This document shows, piece after piece, positions 1 to 7,013 of a stretch of DNA of 13,080 bases. Position numbers and translations under genes: made by a program. The notes below the pieces were generated by a model. It was not told the DNA's origin, did no database searches, and saw only the letters and a program-made list of their open reading frames with translations. Source of the stretch: an uncultured Spirochaetia bacterium (GTDB lineage: Bacteria; Spirochaetota; UBA4802; JAGODF01). The DNA lies in the NCBI GenBank assembly GCA_937967705.1, contig CALCJG010000104.1, positions 1 to 13,080 on the forward strand, read 5' to 3'. Each line of letters opens with the position of its first letter. Position 1 is the first letter of the stretch.

Positions 1-387
1 GATGACCTCGGTATCGGTTTCACTTGTCAGTCGATGATCATATTTTAACAGCATCTCCCTGATGTCGGCATAGTTTTCGATGATACCGTTGTGAACGAGG
101 GCCAGTTCCCCCCGGCAGTCCACATGCGGGTGTGCATTGACGTCGGAAGGAACCCCATGCGTGGCCCACCGGGTATGCCCGATGCCGGTCCGGTAATGGC
201 CGATCTCCTCCAGATTCAAAGTTCCCACCATCTCCGAGACTTTCCCCTTCTTCTTCGATACGAAAAGATCCCCGTCCACCAGGGCGATACCGGCGGAATC
301 GTACCCCCGGTATTCCATGCGCCTCAACCCGTTGATGATCACCTGGGAGGCATTCCTCGTTCCCGCATAACCGATGATACCGCACAT
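1..387 (-). CDS. glmS: Glutamine--fructose-6-phosphate aminotransferase (isomerizing), N-terminal part, cut by window edge
   Basis: GlmS makes glucosamine-6-phosphate from fructose-6-phosphate and glutamine, the first step toward UDP-GlcNAc for peptidoglycan and LPS, in the cytoplasm. Only the first 129 codons are present, all within the glutaminase (class II amidotransferase, Ntn hydrolase) domain; the full protein is normally about 600 residues, so the isomerase domains lie beyond position 1. The protein begins MCGIIGYAG, so Cys2 becomes the N-terminal nucleophile after Met removal. Other family motifs are EYRGYDSAGIA (25-35), HTRWATHG (71-78) and HNGIIENY (99-106). The start at 387 is fixed by the required Met-Cys. 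A GGAGTGGGGAGTAGG stretch just upstream supplies the ribosome site. The gene lies 4 nt after the stop of the upstream small protein, so it is probably cotranscribed and translationally coupled with it. Confidence 0.97.
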   Translation of the reverse strand, partial: MCGIIGYAGTRNASQVIINGLRRMEYRGYDSAGIALVDGDLFVSKKKGKVSEMVGTLNLEEIGHYRTGIGHTRWATHGVPSDVNAHPHVDCRGELALVHNGIIENYADIREMLLKYDHRLTSETDTEVI

Positions 388-391
388 ATAC

Positions 392-970
392 CTACTCCCC
401 ACTCCTTGTATTATCGTCTCTTTTCTTCTTCACTTCCACCCTCATTCGATCCAGTGAAAGTACAATCTTTTTGTCCCAGTCATCCAGCCGATAGTCGCGA
501 ATACGGCCGCTCACTGCCAGGAAAAGCCTGGAACGATACCATTGTTTCAGGAGATTGACGTCCTTACCGATAATCTTGCGAATGCTCTCGGTTTCCACTT
601 CCCCTTTTATGACGAGCCACTGGTCATTGGAAAAAGCGCTTTTTACCCTTTTCTCGTAAACACATTCCGGTGAGATCAGGTAATACTGATAGTCCGTCCT
701 GATCCTCTTTCCCAGCAATCCCAGGAGATACCGGTAGAGTTCCCTTCGGTAATAGGGCCGGTCCCCGAAAACACCATCCCTCCATTGTAGGTGCAGATTC
801 TGCAGCACACGGAAACGATCTGCCTCCTGATCCTCCTCTTTCGTACCCGCCAGAAGAACATTGCATCCCCCCTCTTTACGCTCAGATACGAAATGCAGAA
901 ACATCCCCCCTGTGAGCAAAAGGGCAATCAAAAAAAAGGTAAATACTCTTTTTTTTCCGTTTTTTAACAT
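392..970 (-). CDS. Membrane-anchored protein of unknown function upstream of glmS
   Basis: I do not recognise this 192-residue protein. A basic N-terminus (MLKNGKKR) is followed by one hydrophobic segment of about 16-18 residues, then a charged soluble region. This reads as a signal anchor or uncleaved signal peptide with the body outside the cytoplasm. The body is rich in Arg, Lys, Asp and Tyr and ends in a strongly charged, Lys-rich tail. No catalytic motif is visible. ATG 970 is preferred over the in-frame GTG at 976 because AGGTG sits at a workable distance upstream of it. The stop falls 4 nt before glmS, so the two probably share an mRNA. The pairing may be positional only; nothing in the sequence ties the protein to amino-sugar synthesis. 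Confidence 0.75.
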   Translation of the reverse strand: MLKNGKKRVFTFFLIALLLTGGMFLHFVSERKEGGCNVLLAGTKEEDQEADRFRVLQNLHLQWRDGVFGDRPYYRRELYRYLLGLLGKRIRTDYQYYLISPECVYEKRVKSAFSNDQWLVIKGEVETESIRKIIGKDVNLLKQWYRSRLFLAVSGRIRDYRLDDWDKKIVLSLDRMRVEVKKKRDDNTRSGE

Positions 971-1007
971 AGACACCTGAACATGCCGATACCGTCCCCG
1001 AAGCCTC

Positions 1008-1036
1008 TATCTATTCCAATGAACCGTCATTGTCAA
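1008..1036 (-). promoter_or_regulatory. Candidate sigma70-type promoter for the unknown protein-glmS pair
   Basis: On the minus strand a perfect TTGACA (1036-1031) is followed after 17 nt by TAGATA (1013-1008), a moderate -10 match. It points at the gene starting at 970, giving a leader of about 30 nt. The -35 and the spacing are ideal but the -10 is weak, so this is a reasoned candidate only. Confidence 0.45.
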
Positions 1037-1090
1037 TTGAAAAAGCGCACACCGACTCCTCTCACCATATTTCTTCTCTGGAAATAGTGA

Positions 1091-1121
1091 TTGACCTAAA
1101 CTGCATTACAGCCACTATAAT
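1091..1121 (+). promoter_or_regulatory. Candidate sigma70-type promoter for argC
   Basis: TTGACC (1091-1096) and a perfect TATAAT (1116-1121) are separated by 19 nt, slightly longer than ideal. They lie just upstream of argC and imply a start near 1128 and a leader of about 35 nt. It is divergent from the minus-strand promoter at 1008-1036, so both could share regulators. I did not find a clear ARG-box palindrome. Confidence 0.55.
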
Positions 1122-1162
1122 ACCCCGGTTTTTCAAGTCCAGTTCCAGCGGGGGGGTATTCC

Positions 1163-2209
1163 ATGAAAAAGGCCATTATTGTCGGTGCCACGGGGTTCGG
1201 CGGTTTGGGGCTCATCGAGATCCTGCTTCGGCATCCCGGTTTTGAAATCAAGCAGCTGATCGCCCGTAAGGACGTCGGCAAAGGGGTTCATCAGGTTTTT
1301 CCTCATCTGAAGGGACATTGCGAGATGACCGTTGAGGACAACGAGAGCATTGACTACAGCCAGGCAGATATTGCTTTCTTTTCAACTCCTGACCGGGCGG
1401 GGATGACCCTCATACGCAGCTTCTATGAAAAGGGTATTCCCGTGATCGATTTCAGCGGGGATTTTAGATTCCGCACAACGGATGAATACTCGGTTTATGC
1501 CAGGAACAAATCGATGGAGGACCATCACCTCACCCCCGACATGCTCGCGGAGGCCGTTTACGGACTACCGGAGATATATGCCGACAAAATAAAAAAGGCC
1601 AGGATCGTAGGAAATCCGGGCTGTTTTGCGATATCCATGATCCTCGGCCTCCTGCCGGCGGCAGAGGCAGGAATCCTTGATGGACAGACAGTCATCTGCG
1701 ACGGGAAAACAGGCGTATCCGGCGCAGGAAAGAATCCCGGTGAAGCCAACTTCTATCCGCAGCGCTACGAGGATGTCAACACATACCGTGAAGGGAAGCA
1801 CCAGCATATCGTGGAAGTGGAAAACATCCTGACCCAGCGTTCCGGCAGACCCCTGAAGGTGTTCTTTGTGCCCCAGATCGTCCCGTTGAACAGGGGCATA
1901 CTCACTACCATCTACGCCGATGCCGTGCCGGGTATGAACTTAAAAAAGCTGAAGGAAATCTATGAGTCCTATTACAGAGACAAACCCTTCATCGTTCTGA
2001 CGGACAACTCGCCCCACACTACAGATGTTCGGGGCAGCAACCGCTGTGAAATCAGGGTGATGATGGATGAACGAACAGGAAAGATTCTCATCACTTCGGC
2101 CATCGACAATCTCCTTAAGGGTCAGTCAGGGAATGCCGTACAGAATGCCAATCTGATGATGGGGTTCGATGAGAAGACCGCCCTGGATGTTACTCCCTTC
2201 TATCCGTAA
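1163..2209 (+). CDS. argC: N-acetyl-gamma-glutamyl-phosphate reductase
   Basis: ArgC reduces N-acetyl-glutamyl-5-phosphate with NADPH to N-acetylglutamate semialdehyde, the third step of arginine (ornithine) biosynthesis, in the cytoplasm. At 348 residues it has the usual length. The N-terminal Rossmann NADP-binding loop is GATGFGGLGLIE (8-19). VIDFSGDFRFR (94-104) and AVYGLPE (131-137) are typical of the family. The catalytic Cys is C154 in GNPGCFA. The C-terminal domain carries HQHIVEVE and the FVPQIVPLNRG stretch. The start has a G-rich ribosome site (run of seven G, about 5-12 nt upstream). The gene stands alone on this strand: its left neighbour diverges and its right neighbour converges with a 2-nt gap. 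The other arginine genes are not in the window. Confidence 0.96.
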   Translation: MKKAIIVGATGFGGLGLIEILLRHPGFEIKQLIARKDVGKGVHQVFPHLKGHCEMTVEDNESIDYSQADIAFFSTPDRAGMTLIRSFYEKGIPVIDFSGDFRFRTTDEYSVYARNKSMEDHHLTPDMLAEAVYGLPEIYADKIKKARIVGNPGCFAISMILGLLPAAEAGILDGQTVICDGKTGVSGAGKNPGEANFYPQRYEDVNTYREGKHQHIVEVENILTQRSGRPLKVFFVPQIVPLNRGILTTIYADAVPGMNLKKLKEIYESYYRDKPFIVLTDNSPHTTDVRGSNRCEIRVMMDERTGKILITSAIDNLLKGQSGNAVQNANLMMGFDEKTALDVTPFYP

Positions 2210-2211
2210 GA

Positions 2212-2967
2212 CTACTTCCCTTTTTCGTGGACCATGGGGACGAAACGCACATAGGTTACGTGAGTGCGCACCATCTTTCCTTTGATCTTTTCAATCTTCA
2301 CCAGCTCCTGGAGATAGTCCCCTACGGGTAGAACCATAACCCCCCCCTCCTTCAGCTGGTCAAAGAGAACCGGTGGTATTGAGGGAGGCGCTGCAGTGAT
2401 GATGATTGCGTCAAAGGGAGCCGCGTCCGGCCACCCCTTGTAGCCGTCACCGATACGGACATGCACGTTTTTATATCCCAGATCCTTCAGCCGGGCTATG
2501 GCCTGGGTCCCGAGCGGTTCAACGATCTCAATGGTGTAAATATCCACTGCAAGCTCCGCTAGCACCGCCGTCTGATAACCTGACCCGGTTCCGACCTCCA
2601 ATACCTTTTCCGTTCCTTTAAGTGAGCAGAGTTCCGTCATTAATGCGACAATATAGGGCTGAGAGATGGTCTGTCCATGGCCGATGGGAAGCGGGTGATC
2701 CTCATAGGCGGCAGAGACCTGATGATCTCCTACAAACCTATGACGCTCAACAGCACGCATCGCCTTCAGCACCCGTTTATCCGTTACGCCCCGGCCCTCG
2801 ATCTGACGCGTGACCATCTCTTCCCGCAATTCCTTCAAATCCCTCTCCTTGCCTGCAGCGCAAAACGCTTGACATGCTATCATTGACGAAATGGCGGACA
2901 GCAAACTCAGAAACATACACATTTTCTTCAACACAATCATTGCCATCACATCCTGGGTGATACGCAT
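2212..2967 (-). CDS. pcm: Exported protein-L-isoaspartate O-methyltransferase
   Basis: PCMT methylates isoaspartyl residues in damaged proteins with S-adenosylmethionine, allowing them to return to aspartate. The family region begins near RQIEGRGVTDKRVLKAM and includes PLPIGHGQTISQPYIVALM, the SAM-binding motif I VLEVGTGSGYQTAVLAEL, and FDAIIITAAPP. The catalytic part has normal PCMT length. Unlike cytoplasmic Pcm, it has an N-terminal extension with two Lys and a hydrophobic stretch ending in small residues and two Cys, which reads as a signal peptide (Sec, or possibly a lipoprotein signal with an imperfect MIAC lipobox). The start at 2967 is chosen because GGAGG precedes it at 4 nt; ATG 2946 is the main alternative. 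The frame stays open to 3051, but those extra 28 residues lack a hydrophobic start. It lies downstream of the aldolase gene on the same strand with a gap of about 106 nt. Confidence 0.92.
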   Translation of the reverse strand: MRITQDVMAMIVLKKMCMFLSLLSAISSMIACQAFCAAGKERDLKELREEMVTRQIEGRGVTDKRVLKAMRAVERHRFVGDHQVSAAYEDHPLPIGHGQTISQPYIVALMTELCSLKGTEKVLEVGTGSGYQTAVLAELAVDIYTIEIVEPLGTQAIARLKDLGYKNVHVRIGDGYKGWPDAAPFDAIIITAAPPSIPPVLFDQLKEGGVMVLPVGDYLQELVKIEKIKGKMVRTHVTYVRFVPMVHEKGK

Positions 2968-3073
2968 CCCCCCTCCACGGGCAGACGACGTCACTCTGAC
3001 CGATCTCAGGGTTATCTCACCCCTGTCACGGTAGGTGTCCCCCGCAGCCACGGCACAGGCGGTTCAATCTCAG

Positions 3074-4282
3074 CTACTCGCAATCCCTCTCGTCGTGGGA
3101 CGCCTTGAATCCGCTCCTGGCTTCCCCGGGCTTCCAGGTCGCCAGCAAATCCCTCACGTCAGCCCCCTTCTTTTCCGCCTGCAGGGCGCGGAAAAATTCC
3201 GCCGCCGAGCTGTAGACCGCCTCGTCGATTCTCTCCCGGATTTTCGCATTGGACTTGTACTCTTCGTACATGGCGTCCCGGAAGGGTTTGTGCAGCTTCT
3301 TCATATCGCCGCCCTTAATTTTATTCTCCGATGCGTACTCCTCCATTTTCCTCCAGAGCTCCGCTGATATCCCTTTGTCAGGATCTTTTTCGTAGGACTC
3401 CCCCCTGGTCAGGGCCACACCGTATTCATCCGTTATCACTCCCCAGGTAATATTCTGCCAGTTGGTGCCCACATTAGCCTTGAAGATGCCGTCCTTGTAG
3501 AATTCACCCACGTCCTTTATGGCCGTGCCGGTGGTTCCATGCTGGGCAATCCCCACACCCCAGGGTCTCAGGGCATCGAAGGTGGCCCGGGTCAGCTGCA
3601 GGTCTATATTCCCCCGCACATTACCGTGAGTCGTTCCATTGTTTATGGCGATGAGATCCGGAGTCAATCCAGCGGCGGCCAGGGCCTCCACCAGGAGAAC
3701 GGCCTCGGAGACTGAGGAATTTCCGTGTTTCCCGCCTATCTCCCCCACTTCGGATTCATACATCAGACCCGCCCTGACCACCTGCTCCCCCAGCAGGATG
3801 CTGAGCGCGATGTTCTGCTCCATCGGCAGGAAGGAACAGTCGATGGAAAAAGCTCCGTACCCGGCCTCGATGGATTTATAGATGATCTCATCAGCTTTAC
3901 TGAAAGCATCCCTTGTCAGTTTCTGCACCGTCGTATGATCCCTGTGAACTGAAAAGGGGGTGGCCGTCTCCCCGGTGTTGCCCATCTGCTCATTCACTTC
4001 CACCACAATCTTGATGAACTGCGCGGGATCCATGCCCGTGTACCCCCCCTTCATGTCGCTCTCCGACAGGGCAAGTTCGTAAATTACCGGAGCATCCAGT
4101 TCCATGGAGGCCTTTACGATACCGGGTATGGCTATGCGATGCCGCATATTGACAGCCATCGCCACCCAGTGATTGCCGGGTTTCATTGCCGATTTGATTA
4201 TATGTTTTCCGTTTACCTGAAGGACCTTGGAATCGGGAAAAGCCTTTTTAAAGTTTTCCGGTCGTGCGTCTAGAATTGACAT
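3074..4282 (-). CDS. fba: Class II fructose-1,6-bisphosphate aldolase-family protein (atypical, about 400 residues)
   Basis: Class II aldolases use a divalent metal, usually zinc, to cleave or form fructose-1,6-bisphosphate in glycolysis and gluconeogenesis; relatives act on tagatose bisphosphate or related sugars. Family landmarks appear in order: HRDH (113-116, the HxDH metal and catalytic motif), SEVGEIGGKHG (177-187, metal-ligand Glu region), NGTTHG (215-220), AQHGTTG (246-252, equivalent to the HGGSG phosphate loop with its metal His) and KANVGTNWQ (268-276, equivalent to the KINIDTD motif). At 402 residues it is longer than the common 280-360-residue enzymes, and several motifs deviate, so the exact substrate is less certain than the family. 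The ATG at 4282 has GAGGT about 7 nt upstream. It diverges from the TPR gene across a long intergenic region; the exported PCMT follows downstream. Confidence 0.82.
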   Translation of the reverse strand: MSILDARPENFKKAFPDSKVLQVNGKHIIKSAMKPGNHWVAMAVNMRHRIAIPGIVKASMELDAPVIYELALSESDMKGGYTGMDPAQFIKIVVEVNEQMGNTGETATPFSVHRDHTTVQKLTRDAFSKADEIIYKSIEAGYGAFSIDCSFLPMEQNIALSILLGEQVVRAGLMYESEVGEIGGKHGNSSVSEAVLLVEALAAAGLTPDLIAINNGTTHGNVRGNIDLQLTRATFDALRPWGVGIAQHGTTGTAIKDVGEFYKDGIFKANVGTNWQNITWGVITDEYGVALTRGESYEKDPDKGISAELWRKMEEYASENKIKGGDMKKLHKPFRDAMYEEYKSNAKIRERIDEAVYSSAAEFFRALQAEKKGADVRDLLATWKPGEARSGFKASHDERDCE

Positions 4283-4642
4283 GGGATTACCTCGTATAAT
4301 ATGGGTTTATTCGGCGATTCTCATCAGCTTTATATCAGCTGTTGCCTTTGACCATACACGCAAAAGGGGAAAATTCAAGCATTTATTAGCATTCAAATGT
4401 TTTCTCCCTGCATTAATAATACATCAAGCCGGGGATGATTTCCAGAGAGGAGGAAAAAAGAACGAAATTACCGCTTCGTCCAGAATCATACATCCCATAC
4501 GTCCCAGCCATGAAAATCGGCATAGAAACCGTCAAGTGCCATGGTGGAACAGAAGAATCGCCTCATCTCTTTCATTCTTTTGTTGACAAAAGATGCTTAA
4601 ACCCCGATGGTGATTATCTATTTGCTGATCGATAATAATTCC
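4283..4642. other. 360-bp divergent intergenic region
   Basis: This AT-rich stretch separates the divergent aldolase and TPR genes. For the plus strand it holds two weak promoter candidates: TTCAAA (4392-4397), 17 nt, AATAAT (4415-4420); and a perfect TTGACA at 4583-4588 with no good -10 at 16-18 nt. An AGGAGG-like run at 4446-4453 is not followed by a start codon at usable distance. I found no tRNA, convincing small gene, riboswitch or hairpin terminator. It is long enough to hold a regulator site or a small RNA that I cannot identify by eye. Confidence 0.5.
4329..4337 (-). promoter_or_regulatory. Candidate extended -10 promoter for the aldolase gene
   Basis: Read on the minus strand, 4337-4329 is TGATATAAA, an extended -10 (TGn plus TATAAA). 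It would start transcription near 4322, giving a leader of about 40 nt before ATG 4282. I see no good -35 at the standard distance, which is tolerable for extended -10 promoters. Weak evidence. Confidence 0.35.
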
Positions 4643-6133
4643 ATGAAATACCCCTTCAAAAAACTCCTGTTTCTCATATTTTTTCTGCTCTTATGGCAGG
4701 GCATCTCTGTGGCAGGCAATTACGAGATGGGGCGCAGATATTACATACAGCGGAAATACAGTCTTGCCCGGGAGTTTCTCCAGAAGGCCGTTGAAGAGAA
4801 TCCCAACAACGGCGACGCCTTCTTCTTCCTGGGAGAAGTGGAAAAGGATGAGGGTAATTACGAAAAAGCCGCTGATTACTATCAGAAAGCCATAGCCCGG
4901 CCCCTTACCAGAAAGTTTGTTAAACTGGCCCGCTGGAACATCATCGTTCTCACGGAGAAAAGGGGAAACTATTATGACATGGTGAAGGCCAGTAAGGCCA
5001 CCTGGAAACGCACCGGGGACTACGGGGCGAAGAGCAAGGTCGAGAGTATAATCAGCAAATCCCTCTGGACGGACAACAAAGAGGCCATAGAGCTGTACAA
5101 CAAGGGAATGGACCACAAGCGGCACAAGCGCCCGGAGGAGGCCATGGCCGCTTTTCGAGAAGCCCTGACGAAGGAACCCGGTTTTCTCGCCGCCAAGTTC
5201 GAGATCGGCATGGACCTCTACACCAGAGGGGACGTCGACGGAGCTGCGGGGTATTTTCAGGAGATCGTGGCGAAGGTCCCCTTTTACGGGGATCTGCATC
5301 TCCTGCTGGGAGACATTTATTACAACAAGAAGGATTACAGCCGTGCAGTGGAACATTTCAACCTGACCATGGATTACAGCTTCATAAAAAAAGACACCGA
5401 GTATCTGATCTTTATCAAGAGGGCCAAATCCTACTTTAATCTGAAATCATACGAAAAATCCGAAAAGGACATTGAATCCGCTCTTGCCATCAAACCGGGG
5501 GGGATCGAACCGCTCTCCCTCCTCTCTGCGGTCTACATCATCCGGGAAAAGTATCCCGAGGCGCTGAAGACTCTCCATAAGCTGGACTCCCTCAATCCTA
5601 AAAATGCCGAGGTTAAATTCCGTATCGGGAGCATCCAGTACAAGCAGAATGACGAGCGCTATGTGCATACCTTTGACAATCTCTTCGATATCATAAAAGG
5701 GGAAGCGGGATCGGAGAATCTTCCGAAGAAGTATTTTAAAGCCATGGAAATACTGGCCCGTAAACTATTTGAAAAGAAAAAATATCCCAGGGCAGCCGCC
5801 GTCATTGACATCCTCCCTTCGGAGATGAAAGACAAGGAAATACAAACGATAGCCGCCAAGTGCTACTATCATACAGGTCAGTACGTTAAAGCGATCCCTC
5901 ATTATGAAAAACTCTACCTGACCTCCGATGACAGTCTGGAACTCTGCATCGCCTATGCCATGGGAGGAATGAAGGATAAATCCAAGGGAGTCGTCTACCG
6001 CTTCATGAAGGATACATCCTTCATGAACAAGGCCGGTAAATCGGAAGCGCTCAAGGGCATCCTCAAGGAAATAGCAGAGGAACAGAAAAAGGACAAAGAA
6101 AAACAGAACACTCTTGAAAAGAAAAATCCCTGA
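4643..6133 (+). CDS. Exported TPR-repeat protein
   Basis: A 496-residue protein with a clear Sec signal peptide: MKYPFKK, about 12 hydrophobic residues, then ISVA with likely cleavage before GNYEM near residue 25. The mature part is helical TPR repeats. Two lie at about 26-85 (AREFLQKAVEENPNNGDAFF and YEKAADYYQKAI), more at about 147-245 (EEAMAAFREALTKEPG, YSRAVEHFNLTM), 255-320 (SEKDIESALAIKPG) and again near 380-430. It ends in a Lys/Glu-rich tail. TPRs are protein-protein interaction scaffolds; no enzymatic motif is visible. ATG 4643 is preferred over the in-frame ATG 4607 because it gives a proper signal peptide, although neither has a strong ribosome site. Its 3' end overlaps the membrane-protein gene by 20 nt, so it probably works with the permease-like and ATPase-like proteins, perhaps in place of a binding protein (inference). 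Confidence 0.85.
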   Translation: MKYPFKKLLFLIFFLLLWQGISVAGNYEMGRRYYIQRKYSLAREFLQKAVEENPNNGDAFFFLGEVEKDEGNYEKAADYYQKAIARPLTRKFVKLARWNIIVLTEKRGNYYDMVKASKATWKRTGDYGAKSKVESIISKSLWTDNKEAIELYNKGMDHKRHKRPEEAMAAFREALTKEPGFLAAKFEIGMDLYTRGDVDGAAGYFQEIVAKVPFYGDLHLLLGDIYYNKKDYSRAVEHFNLTMDYSFIKKDTEYLIFIKRAKSYFNLKSYEKSEKDIESALAIKPGGIEPLSLLSAVYIIREKYPEALKTLHKLDSLNPKNAEVKFRIGSIQYKQNDERYVHTFDNLFDIIKGEAGSENLPKKYFKAMEILARKLFEKKKYPRAAAVIDILPSEMKDKEIQTIAAKCYYHTGQYVKAIPHYEKLYLTSDDSLELCIAYAMGGMKDKSKGVVYRFMKDTSFMNKAGKSEALKGILKEIAEEQKKDKEKQNTLEKKNP

Positions 6134-7013
6134 TCAGCATCTCACTCCCTTTTCCCTCCTGCTCATCCCGATGGCAGCAGTCATCGGCCTGGCCGCGGCC
6201 AATTACATGCTCTTCGATTATCATCCAGCCCCGCTCCTCTGCCTGGCGGGAACACTGTCCTACTTCTGTTTCAGCCTCCTGACCCCCCGTGATCCGGATT
6301 TAAACGTGGATTATCATCAAAGCGGAGAGTCGTCACTCATCTTCATCATCCTCCTTGCATTGTCGTTAACGGTTTCCAACAACGGCTATCTGCTGCTGGC
6401 ACTCTCGCTCCCCCCTCTCGTTCTGATCGAGATGTACCTGCATCTCATCGCCGGAAGATCCTGCAGAGAACAGCATCTTATCGGATTGACCCACCATATC
6501 CTTGTCCTGATGATCGTCCTTTATCTCTGGCAACAGGATATAATCAAAAGCGACCAATTAAAGCCATTGACGGCGGGATATGGAAGTATTTCCTCATCTG
6601 TTTATCTTCTCATCCCCCTCGGCCTTTTCGCAACGGCAGGACTCCTCCTGGCGAAAGTACTGCATCCAGAGATCAGTCTTTTTGTCCTGGGGAGCGATTA
6701 TTTCCCCCTGGCGGGTTTGAATTATCGTCCCGTGCGGCTGGTTTTAATCCTCGTGCGAAGCCTTTACCTGGGCCTGTTCTTCTCCTTCATGGGTTTTCTG
6801 GGGGGAACGGCTCAATTCTTTTTCTTCCTCTTCAGGAAGACGAACCCCGTTTTTAAATTTCTCTCCGGGCTTTTTCTAATCATGATCTACTCACAGCTCC
6901 TGCTGATGCTCAACCGGTTTCTTCATTACGGGATCATACTGCTGATCGCGATGATGATTTCCTACCTGTCCAATTATTACCTCATCCGTAGGAGGAACAC
7001 GCAAGATGATTGA
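6114..7013 (+). CDS. Polytopic membrane protein, FecCD/BtuC-like permease relative
   Basis: A 299-residue protein with about eight hydrophobic segments, roughly at 13-34, 38-56, 74-90, 91-112, 122-140, 163-181, 206-238 and 246-290. Residues 192-210 (LGSDYFPLAGLNYRPVRL) match by eye the LG-x-x-x-A-x-x-LG-x-x-x-x-x-x-R-L coupling region of FecCD/ABC-3 permeases. The pattern after it (a Gly-rich MGFLGG segment, LSGLFLIMIY, then a hydrophobic end with IRRR) also follows their C-terminal order. The usual GPIGFVGLxxPH motif is not kept. The assignment rests on this pattern and on the ATPase-like gene that follows. The likely start is TTG 6114, inside the end of the TPR gene; an upstream in-frame stop at 6072 leaves only this or ATG 6171. 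The stop overlaps the next gene by 8 nt. Confidence 0.65.
   Translation: MKRKIPDQHLTPFSLLLIPMAAVIGLAAANYMLFDYHPAPLLCLAGTLSYFCFSLLTPRDPDLNVDYHQSGESSLIFIILLALSLTVSNNGYLLLALSLPPLVLIEMYLHLIAGRSCREQHLIGLTHHILVLMIVLYLWQQDIIKSDQLKPLTAGYGSISSSVYLLIPLGLFATAGLLLAKVLHPEISLFVLGSDYFPLAGLNYRPVRLVLILVRSLYLGLFFSFMGFLGGTAQFFFFLFRKTNPVFKFLSGLFLIMIYSQLLLMLNRFLHYGIILLIAMMISYLSNYYLIRRRNTQDD

Noticed and set aside
38..385. 115-codon minus-strand frame near the left edge
   Set aside because: It is a shifted frame over glmS; the true GlmS frame is open to the window edge.
2968..3051. 28-residue upstream extension of the PCMT frame
   Set aside because: The extension is polar and Arg-rich, it would bury the signal peptide, and a better ribosome site precedes the start at 2967.
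4446..4453. Strong AGGAGG-like ribosome site
   Set aside because: No ATG, GTG or TTG follows at a usable distance, so it is probably chance.
4435..4635. 66-codon plus-strand frame in the long intergenic region
   Set aside because: It has no ribosome site, no hydrophobic or motif content and no neighbour support.
4691..5356. 221-codon minus-strand frame
   Set aside because: It is antisense to the exported TPR protein, which has clear repeats and a signal peptide.
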